NCBI GenBank assembly: GCA_963791885.1
Contig: CAWBUL010000005.1
Span: forward strand, 372,001 to 436,000
DNA: 64,000 nt
Reading direction: 5' to 3'
Source of the DNA: CAVSUZ01 sp963791885
GTDB taxonomy: Bacteria; Pseudomonadota; Alphaproteobacteria; Acetobacterales; Acetobacteraceae
Every line of letters begins with the position of its first letter. Position 1 is the first letter of the stretch. The position numbers were made by a program, and so were the translations under genes. The notes under the pieces are model-generated. The model made no database searches. It saw only the letters and a program-made list of their open reading frames with translations, and was not told the DNA's origin. Shown here one piece after another: positions 1-6,377 of the stretch.

Positions 1-1670
1 TCGGACGCGAATATCTGGTTTGGTTGTATCGGCTCGTCAGAATACAGGCATCGGCCGTTCTGTTCTTTCCACAACTCGTAGCGAAGCAGATCCTCGGCGG
101 TCGGATCTTGGCCCAGCATCTCGCGGAACTCCTCCCTCCGCTTATCCTTCTCCCGGTTTCGTTTTTCGATTCCGCGCGTTATCTCATCACGCTCCTCCGC
201 GCTCTTCCCAACGTCGCGCGCCAGTTCCACATGAATCCGGTCCGGTAGGCCGTATTCATGCACGATGGCGCGCACCTGTTTCAGCATCTCCCCAAGCGCC
301 TTGCGGGCCACCGGATTTCCTACGTCCGTCAGCTTGATTTCGCGCTGTGCGGCGTGGTCATATTCAACTTCGGCGCATGCCTCGGCGTAACCTAGGCCCC
401 GCCGCAGCGGTTCCAGCAGCGTTCGCGCGGCCTTGGCCGAGATGTGTCCGGCCCCGCGAAACTCTCTGAAGGCGCCGTCCGCGACGCCGCGCATCAGCAC
501 GTCCACGATCGCAGCCTCCAGCCCGAGTTCAACCAGGCCGGCGTGAATTCGATCCGACGCCTCCCGGAAGGTCAGCACCTCTCCGATTCGATCGAGTGTC
601 GCAGGGGCACCCGTCAGCAGACGCCACACCGATTCGCCGGTGACTTTACGGAGGGCGTAACTTCCCTCGGCTGCATTTCCCGCGCGCGCCACGATGTCGC
701 GCCCTTCGTCCTCCAAAGCGATCCCTTCGAACCGTGTGGCCGGATGGAGCTCCAGCGCCTTCCGCACGGACTTGAAGGTCATGCGCTTCTGCGCACCGAA
801 GTCCTTCGCCACGATGCCGATCTGATTCGTATCGAGCCGCTGGGGCTCGTGCCTCCCGGCAACAAGCCGCAGATTGTTCAACCGTGCTAGCAAGCGAAAT
901 AGTTCGAACGAATAAGCACGCCGAGCCGTGCGAGTTTCACCGCGTTCGAAAGGACATGTCTCAAGAAGATGCTCGCTATCCTGCAATGGTCGCTGACTGA
1001 ACGCGATATCGGCGAAGGCTTCCTCCAACTCGGGGCTGGCGGTTCCGCTGCCGAGCCGGCGCTGAGCCGCAAAAATCGCCGAGACCTCCTGTTCCTGGTC
1101 GGCACGCAGCACGGAGCGGCTGTAATCGCTGCTTCGGTTGCGCTTTCGCTCGCGAAATCCCGGATCACGCGCGAACATCTCCCCGACGGTTCGCCATCTT
1201 TGCATGCACTCACGTGTCGCATCGATCGCACTCAGCATCTTGGAGCTGTCATCCGCTGCGTTGGATCGGTTGTCGCGCTTGGAGTTGGAACGGAATCCGC
1301 GATGCCGCGCGATATGTCCCAGCGCCGCCGCGAGTTCCTCCCGACTCAGAAGCCGATCGAGCGCCTCCGCCCGCAGCTGCCATGGGTCAAGAGACGGCAG
1401 CCGCAGCGCGTCCCGTCCGTTGTCCGTGAGCAATCCGTATTCAACGAAGAGCCGCCGTATCGTTGCCATTCGCTGCCGCCGTCGGCGGATCACGCGCCGC
1501 AGGCCCCTCTTTTGCCGGCGGACGGCATTGGTGGGGGTACGCTCCTTGTCGGTTTCCGGGGCGTCGAAGGTGCGAACGCCCGCGGCGACGATGCGCGACC
1601 GCTGATCGTTTTCGTCGATTACCGCCCAGCCGACCGAGGCAATACCGCCATCGATTCCCAAGACGCGCAT
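1..1670 (-). CDS. cas9: CRISPR-associated endonuclease Cas9, type II-C-like, N-terminal 556 residues (runs off left edge)
   Basis: RNA-guided DNA endonuclease of a type II CRISPR system. Reading the minus strand from ATG at 1670 gives an open frame with no stop to base 1. It opens with the RuvC-I motif LGIDGGIASVGWAVID (catalytic Asp7), then an arginine-rich bridge helix at about residues 44-75 (VRRQKRGLRRVIRRRRQR), a compact recognition lobe, the RuvC-II strand IHVELARDVG (Glu about 482), and the start of the HNH domain (NGRCLYSDEPIQPNQIF), where the window ends just before the expected HNH catalytic residues. A TGA lies in frame directly before the ATG, which fixes the start. The short distance between RuvC-I and RuvC-II fits the compact II-C subtype. 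cas1, cas2 and the repeat array are not visible and would have to lie to the left. Identity is very secure; subtype is inferred from size and motifs. Confidence 0.95.
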   Translation of the reverse strand, partial: MRVLGIDGGIASVGWAVIDENDQRSRIVAAGVRTFDAPETDKERTPTNAVRRQKRGLRRVIRRRRQRMATIRRLFVEYGLLTDNGRDALRLPSLDPWQLRAEALDRLLSREELAAALGHIARHRGFRSNSKRDNRSNAADDSSKMLSAIDATRECMQRWRTVGEMFARDPGFRERKRNRSSDYSRSVLRADQEQEVSAIFAAQRRLGSGTASPELEEAFADIAFSQRPLQDSEHLLETCPFERGETRTARRAYSFELFRLLARLNNLRLVAGRHEPQRLDTNQIGIVAKDFGAQKRMTFKSVRKALELHPATRFEGIALEDEGRDIVARAGNAAEGSYALRKVTGESVWRLLTGAPATLDRIGEVLTFREASDRIHAGLVELGLEAAIVDVLMRGVADGAFREFRGAGHISAKAARTLLEPLRRGLGYAEACAEVEYDHAAQREIKLTDVGNPVARKALGEMLKQVRAIVHEYGLPDRIHVELARDVGKSAEERDEITRGIEKRNREKDKRREEFREMLGQDPTAEDLLRYELWKEQNGRCLYSDEPIQPNQIFAS

Positions 1671-1683
1671 TCAGACCCCCTCG

Positions 1684-1840
1684 TTGACATAGTGGGACTA
1701 TTTCGAATAGTGTGTCACTGGGGAAATCGGTTGAGAAGCCACGGCAAGGTGGCTTAACAGCCACTTAGAAGGATTACCCTCCCGGCCCGCAAGGCTCCGG
1801 GAGGGGATTCCTCCCTGTACACGCACCGGGCCAGGTGCCT
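1684..1840 (+). ncRNA. candidate tracrRNA (possibly a natural single-guide-like form) upstream of cas9
   Basis: The 230 bases upstream of cas9 hold an ordered set of hairpins on the plus strand. First, AGTG(1691-1694) pairs with CACT(1716-1719) and CTATT(1698-1702) with AATAG(1706-1710), separated by an asymmetric internal bulge and closed by a TCG loop. Then AAGCCAC/GTGGCTT (1736-1742/1749-1755), a GC-rich stem CCCTCCCGG/CCGGGAGGG (1777-1785/1797-1805), and GCACC/GGTGC (1823-1827/1834-1838). A lower stem, bulge, upper stem, then nexus and terminal hairpins is the layout of a repeat:anti-repeat duplex followed by tracrRNA stem-loops. No repeat array is in the window to test the anti-repeat against. 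Strand, ends and function are inferred; it could instead be a structured cas9 leader on the minus strand. Confidence 0.55.
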
Positions 1841-2491
1841 TAACGGCTTCTGATCCCTCAGCATCGGCGATGCCGCCCCGAAAGGCGAAACGTCAGGTCA
1901 GTTGTTTGCGGCCCATGCGCGCGTCAAAAAATTTGGGACCCGCAGCAAATAGGGAATCGTCCTGCGACGAAGCCGCACAGGCCAACTTCCGACCCAGAGG
2001 TAATCAACATCGTGAAATGTCGGGGTGCTGATACTGGGTACGGATCCATTGACACGTCGCCTTCGCGATCGACACCTGCGAACGGGAGATCATCGCCTGG
2101 CATGCCCACACCTGTGAGATCGGATGTGACCATGCTGGCCTGCGTTGAGCGGCGGTTCGTCGGCAGCCGGTCGTCCCCCTGTTCAGTAGCTTGCGAATGC
2201 GGCGTTCGGCGCCGATCCGCTCGTAGATTTTGAGCATCTGTTCCAGATCCTCCAGCGGAAGTTCTCGAATCGCTCGATCCCGCTGCCTCTGCCAGTCGCT
2301 CTGAATGTTGACAGGGCAAGCACTGGCGCGCGTTCCTCTCCACTGTGCTTTCAACGCGGGCGAGGAGGAAGCGTCCTCTACTAGTTAGAACTGCAATGCA
2401 GTGGTGCGCGTGCCAGCCCGTGCCACGCCGGAACACGGTTTGTGGATCGCGCACCCTCGCAGGACCCCAGCGGCGGCATATCTTTGCGAAC
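1841..2491. other. gene-poor stretch with a possible decayed small ORF
   Basis: No convincing intact gene lies here. On the minus strand between about 2297 and 2181 a frame reads WQRQRDRAIRELPLEDLEQM and continues as a charged helix, which looks like genuine protein sequence, but the surrounding frame does not. It may be a remnant of a small gene. The rest holds nothing I recognise. Confidence 0.3.
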
Positions 2492-2686
2492 ATGGAAGCA
2501 CTACACCGTGCCATCGAACGCAGCGAGGCTGCCCGCCAGCGGAGCGCAGCATACCGCGATCGCAAGCGCCGCGGCGCCATGGTCGTGCAAATCGAGGTTG
2601 AGCCGACGGATATCGCGGCACTCGAACGCCTCGCCCTATTGAAAGTGGGTGAGCGCAATCCTTATGTGGAGTGGCACGATTTCTAG
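2492..2686 (+). CDS. small conserved-looking hypothetical protein, 64 aa
   Basis: Function unknown. The 64-residue product starts MEALHRAIERSEAARQRS, is helical and charged in its N-terminal half (AYRDRKRRGA), then has a beta-like stretch MVVQIEVEPTDIAALERLAL and ends NPYVEWHDF. The open frame extends further upstream, but only the part from this ATG looks like protein, so I place the start here. It resembles the tiny regulator-like or addiction-module-like proteins common in alphaproteobacterial mobile DNA; that is an impression, not an assignment. It is isolated, with non-coding DNA on both sides. Confidence 0.55.
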   Translation: MEALHRAIERSEAARQRSAAYRDRKRRGAMVVQIEVEPTDIAALERLALLKVGERNPYVEWHDF

Positions 2687-3173
2687 CCGCTTCCCGCGCC
2701 GTAGCCGCGATGGGCGACGCGCTCTGGCCGGCGACGAATGGTGATGCGTCACCAAGTAATAACGGTAAAATTGACGCATTCCCGTCATGACGTTGCGCAA
2801 CGCTCCGACCGGGTGGGCTGCGTTCCGAGAGCTTCGTCAGGAGCCGACGCCGATCCCGGTGCGCCGGCATGGCAATTACTAGCACGGGGGACGGAGCAAG
2901 GGCCATACTGAGGGTATGCGCGAGGTTCGGTTGCTTGTGCGCCTGTGTAAGGGCGGCCTTGCTTATGTGCCTTGCCTGCCAGCCGCGCCGCGTCCGCCTG
3001 GATGGGCAGCTTATCGCGCCGCACGAGGAAGCGTGCCACTGCCTGCGCCTACCCGGAACGCGACGCCACCACTTGGCGACCTGTTGCGGATCATGCGGGG
3101 TTGAGCGTGTGCACACAAAGGTGGGTTAGCTTAATGTTTTCGGGAAACCTTTCGCGCACCCTCGCGGAGCAGG
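2687..3173. other. 487-bp stretch without a recognisable gene
   Basis: Open frames occur on both strands here but all overlap one another and have the arginine/alanine-rich composition of chance frames in GC-rich DNA. No hairpin with a T-run, IS end or repeat was seen. Confidence 0.4.
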
Positions 3174-3795
3174 ATGGCTGATGGGCAACTGGCTTGTGGC
3201 TGTCGCGATGGTGGTCCGGTGGTGGAGGACAGCTGGAGATCCGGTGGTGGAGGACAGCTGGAGACTCGATCTGTCGCACTGCATCCGACAGGGCATGATC
3301 CGGCCAGGGTTGTTTGTTGCCGGCAAGATGACATGGACCTTGACCCGTACGGGAGAGGTGGCGGCCACCATCGGCTATGACGCGAACCTTGTTGACCCGG
3401 CCGATGCGTGGATACGGTTGTACTACGCCACGACGATCCAGCGCACTGGTGAGAAGAGGTACAATAATTATCTCATCCGCCTGGAATGTACGCGGCCGAA
3501 CTATGGCGGGCTTCGGTGGTGGTTCATCTGCCCGAAAACTAGCCGCCGGGTACGCGTACTCTATCTGCCGCCCAGTGGTGGCACTGTATTCGCCTGCCGA
3601 CAGGCGTGGGGTCTCGCGTATCACTCCCAGCGAATATCCCCAGAGGATCGCGCAGACGAACGGTCACTGAAGGCGCGCAAAAGGCTTTGGGGTAAAGGAC
3701 CAGAACATGCTGGAGATGCCCTATTGCCCGCGGCCGAAGTGGATGCGTCGGCGAACGCATCGGAGATTGATCTGCGTTGTCCGCGAAGCGCATGA
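3174..3795 (+). pseudogene. uncharacterised protein family member, frame broken by a 25-bp tandem duplication
   Basis: Function unknown. The body of the protein (LRWWFICPKTSRRVRVLYLP, then TVFACRQAWGLAYHSQR) is clearly related to the product at 30900-31592, which has QRWWWLCPATGRQVSKLYLP and YRLAYASQR at matching places. The N-terminus is split: from ATG 3174 one frame reads MADGQLACGCRDGGPVVEDS, while the body lies in the frame of ATG 3181. Between them a 25-base unit occurs twice in tandem (3215-3239, 3240-3264). Removing one copy rejoins the frames into PVVEDSWRLDLSHCIRQG, which has the same 'VE' spacing as the start of the 30.9-kb paralogue. Translation from ATG 3181 would still give a 204-residue product with an altered first 20 residues, so activity is not excluded. 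Confidence 0.7.
3215..3264. repeat. exact 25-bp tandem duplication
   Basis: Two identical head-to-tail copies of a 25-base unit beginning TCCGGTGGTGGAGG. The unit length is not a multiple of three, so the duplication shifts the reading frame of the gene that contains it. Gain or loss of one copy by slippage would switch the frame. Confidence 0.95.
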
Positions 3796-3953
3796 GATGC
3801 AGCTACGTTACATGAGCCGGCGGTGGCCGGGTATGGAGTTGTGAGCGGAGCAACGAACTCCCGGTCAGCGGCGCTACGATGCCCAACGCAACGGGACCAG
3901 TTCGCGGCCCTGGTGGCTAGAACTGTGGAGAATAGGCGGGGGCGATAATCGCC

Positions 3954-4124
3954 ATGCGTGAGATCAAGGAATTCCACGATCCGAGCGCCAAGCCAGAAGA
4001 GTGGCGCTTTGAAGAGCTTGACGGGGATGGCGATGGAAGCTGTTTCGTTGCAATCTTTGGCGGCCACCGCGCTGAGGAGCGCGCCAAACGATTCGCTGAT
4101 CGGCTTCGATCCCATACCGAGTGA
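3954..4124 (+). CDS. small acidic hypothetical protein, 56 aa
   Basis: Function unknown. ATG 3954 opens a 56-codon frame (MREIKEFHDPSAKPEEWRFE at the start, FVAIFGGHRAEERAKRFADR towards the end) closed by TGA at 4122. The composition, with charged residues, few arginine-alanine runs and an ordered beta-then-helix pattern, is that of a real protein, unlike the longer overlapping frames on either strand. No domain recognised. Confidence 0.6.
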   Translation: MREIKEFHDPSAKPEEWRFEELDGDGDGSCFVAIFGGHRAEERAKRFADRLRSHTE

Positions 4125-4391
4125 CCGACAAAGCTCCCATTCGCTGTCAAGCCTCAATTGTGAATCGGCGCTCAAATGGGACCCGGCCTGATTCGGGTTT
4201 ACCTGCTTGAAAGAGTGGGCATTTCGCGACTTCATTCCGGAACATCATCGGCTTTGAATAGTGACCCTATCCCACAGCGCATATCCCATTGAGAAGCACG
4301 GCGAAATTACCGATCCGATAGGGTCACTTTTGGAAGCCGATGGTGGGTCACGGTGCCGCGCCGAAACACAGACTTGCCGATCTTTCAGCGA

Positions 4392-4691
4392 TCAGCGATG
4401 GCTGACCGGCGTCGGGGCGCCGCAGATCCTGAGGTGAAGCTGGCGGTGTTTAATTGCCGGAAATAGAATGGGGCCACACAACCCGGCCCTCGCATTCAGC
4501 TCTGGGATAATTCCCCTTCCTTCGAGGTGAGATACGAGGTGGGGGTACGTGCGAGGCGCGATGCCATCGTGATTGGATGTTTTGCACGCCCGGCACACCA
4601 TGACGCCCCAACTGAGGACCCGCTGACCTTCGTATGCGTGCGGCCCCAACTCGAACGTCCGGCGACAAAGGAAACAGCGATAGGCGCTCAT
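4392..4691 (-). CDS. small zinc-ribbon-like hypothetical protein, probable 1-base frameshift near its C-terminus
   Basis: Function unknown. The product begins MSAYRCFLCRRTFELGPHAY with a C-x2-C pair and a second pair VMVCRACK, suggesting one zinc site. After that it reads NHDGIAPRTYPHLVSHLE, and I recall similar short proteins in other alphaproteobacteria that end in a tryptophan-containing tail. Here the frame goes off after ELNAR at about 4487, whereas one base over it would read GRVVWPHSISGN and stop at 4450. The site is a run of three G (minus strand), so loss of one G, by mutation or read error, explains it. The start at 4691 is chosen because the upstream extension has no protein-like sequence. 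Confidence 0.6.
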   Translation of the reverse strand: MSAYRCFLCRRTFELGPHAYEGQRVLSWGVMVCRACKTSNHDGIAPRTYPHLVSHLEGRGIIPELNARAGLCGPILFPAIKHRQLHLRICGAPTPVSHR

Positions 4692-4960
4692 GGCTCGGTT
4701 CCCGCCCTTCGCCCGGTCGAGGCTGACCGACTGTCGGTACAACTACAAGCTGATTCCGGAAAAGAAAAAAGCTCGTGCTGCGACCGAACAAGTTTCGTTT
4801 ACTCGCCCCTGGCACATCGGCCATAGGGCCTCGAAAGCTGGACGCAGACTGCGGGACGCCGGCGGCGAAGCCTCGCAACCTCCGATTGCTTCATGCGTTC
4901 CGTAGGTGGACGGGTCGTGCTCTCCAGCCGGCTCGGCCATTCAAGAGCCATTTACCAACT

Positions 4961-4991
4961 GCGCCCCAGCCGCCCGGCCGGGGCGCTTTTT
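4961..4991 (+). terminator. rho-independent terminator
   Basis: Stem GCGCCCC (4961-4967) with GGGGCGC (4980-4986) around a GC-rich loop, followed at once by TTTTT (4987-4991). The T-run is on the plus strand, so it ends rightward transcription, yet no plus-strand gene lies within several hundred bases upstream. Confidence 0.75.
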
Positions 4992-5075
4992 CTGTTTGAT
5001 TAGTGCCAGTTCCAGCATATTCTCAGAGACGGCCGGATCGGACAGGACCGGCCAAGTTACGATCCCAACCTATGG

Positions 5076-5102
5076 CGCCCCGATCACCAGGGGGGCGTTT
5101 TT
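5076..5102 (+). terminator. second rho-independent terminator, same orientation
   Basis: Stem CGCCCC (5076-5081) with GGGGCG (5092-5097) and a five-base T-run (5098-5102). It lies 85 bases after the terminator at 4961. Between them another hairpin, GGCCGG...CCGGCC at about 5033-5053, can form. It faces the end of the minus-strand gene at 5112 but has the wrong polarity to terminate that gene. Confidence 0.7.
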
Positions 5103-5111
5103 CTTACCGGA

Positions 5112-5327
5112 TCAGCGTCGCTGACTCTCGTTTCGCTCGTGGCCCTTACGGCTCACGCTCTCCACCATCTCCCGCCATAGCCTGTCGGCTGCCTCTGCCC
5201 GGGCCTCTTCATCCTTGGGCGGCTCCGGGGCGATCACAGACCCCTTGGCGCCCTGCTGAGGCTTCGCCTTGCGCCTGATGCGTCGCGGCGGCCGAGCGTG
5301 GACGATGTGGGGATGATCGGTCAGCAC
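5112..5327 (-). CDS. small basic hypothetical protein, 71 aa
   Basis: Function unknown. GTG start at 5327 gives MLTDHPHIVHARPPRRIRRK, then a short linker and an alanine/glutamate-rich helix (DEEARAEAADRLWREM). An N-terminal 'TDHP' followed by a basic patch and a terminal helix is a pattern I associate with tiny alphaproteobacterial proteins of mobile regions. The frame stays open upstream of the GTG without an ATG, so the start is uncertain. It is read away from the resolvase remnant at 5425, with about 100 bp between them that would hold both promoters. Confidence 0.5.
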   Translation of the reverse strand: MLTDHPHIVHARPPRRIRRKAKPQQGAKGSVIAPEPPKDEEARAEAADRLWREMVESVSRKGHERNESQRR

Positions 5328-5424
5328 GCGCTTGAAATAGTGGTCAGGGGAGCTGGTTCGAGTTCGCGGGGGCGCTTTGTCTGGCGTGTGTATATAACTT
5401 GTCCGGCAGCCGGAGACGGGTGGG

Positions 5425-6072
5425 ATGGGCCAGTTGATCAGCTACCTTCGTGTCTCAACTGACAAGCAGGCGCGCTCTGGGCTGGGCATCGAGGCGCAGC
5501 GGGAGGCAATCGCGCGCTTCGCTGAGGCGGAGGGCCTTCAACTCACCAACGAGTTCCTGGAAGTGGAAACCGGCAAGGGCAGCGACGCCCTGGACCGGTG
5601 CCCGCAGCTCGCTGCAGCGCTGGCCCACGCCCGGAAAACGAAGCAGTCCGTCTGCGTCGCCAAGCTGGACCGGCTCTCGCTTTCATCTCGGGGTTGATGG
5701 CGCACCGCGTACAGTTCGTGGTGGCGGAGCTTGGGGCAGATGTCGATCCGTTCGATCTGCACCTCTACGCCGCGCTCGCCGAGAAGGAGCGGGCGCTCAT
5801 CTCCGAGCGGACACGGGCAGCGCTGGCCCGCAAGAAGGCACAAGGTGCCCTGCTCGGGAACCGCACCAATCTGGACGAGGCGCGGGCTAAAGGCGGTTCG
5901 CGCTTCGGGAGATGGCTGACAGTCAGCTGCGAACGTCCTGCCCATAGTCCGCGAAATCCAGGCCACGGGTATCAGGTCGGCCCGGGAAATCGCCAAAGCC
6001 CTGAACGCCCGCGGCGTGCGGACCGCGCGTGGTGGCGAGTAACATCACTCGACCCTGCGGAGCGGTCGGTAA
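5425..6072 (+). pseudogene. serine recombinase (resolvase/invertase family), decayed
   Basis: Site-specific recombinase of the small resolvase family. Frame 1 from ATG 5425 gives the catalytic N-terminus GQLISYLRVSTDKQARSGLG (nucleophile Ser in RVST) through AKLDRLS, then stops at 5697. The next segment, FISGLMAHRVQFVVAELGAD to ERTRAALARKKAQGALLGNR, is in a second frame, and the helix-turn-helix end REIQATGIRSAREIAKALNA in a third, reaching GGE then TAA at 6040. Beyond that stop, HHSTLRS is still readable, as expected for the family's usual WH-STLR end, so a Trp codon has become TAA. At least two indels (near 5680 and near 5910) plus a nonsense change leave no functional enzyme. It probably mobilised part of this region once. 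Confidence 0.85.
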
Positions 6073-6377
6073 ACGGGCGACCGGGAGGAGTTCGCGCAAT
6101 TCATTCACGCGCCCGGCCTGAGCGCGCCTGCGGCGATGGCCGCTGCGACAGCGGAGGCGATGTTTTGTGTTCAGTGTGCAGTGCCTACAGCACCTCCGGA
6201 ACTGCACAACGCATTCTCGAAGAGTATCCTGGAGGCGTAAAGGACGACCACTTCCGTACTGATGTTTATGGTAGGCTGCGGTTGGGATGAATTTTTGTAG
6301 GCCAATCGTCGTTAGCCACCCGTGGCCGCTTGCGGCGCAATCTCGTGCCCGGGGGCAATATTGCACGTGGCGTGCCC

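Larger units (their letters stand above)
4692..5111. other. 420-bp non-coding stretch with two plus-strand terminators
   Basis: No credible protein frame on either strand. The right-hand part carries the two terminators listed separately and extra stems such as GGCTC...GAGCC at about 4930-4949. This is what one would expect of one or two short untranslated transcripts read left to right, or of a decayed phage-like transcription unit. Confidence 0.4.

Noticed and set aside
444..1757. Several plus-strand frames of 70-260 codons
   Set aside because: All are antisense to cas9, whose minus-strand translation is unbroken and full of family motifs.
1841..1930. Search for CRISPR repeats near the cas9 start
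   Set aside because: No unit recurs at 60-70-base spacing anywhere between 1680 and 3200, so no array is present on this side of cas9.
1924..2658. 244-codon minus-strand frame
   Set aside because: Composition is that of a chance frame and it overlaps the better-supported small gene at 2492 on the other strand. Only a short stretch in another frame (2181-2297) looks protein-like.
4880..5424. Possible tRNA beside the resolvase remnant
   Set aside because: GGTTCGAGTTC near 5355 resembles a T-loop, but the flanking bases do not form a T-stem and no acceptor or anticodon arm fits.
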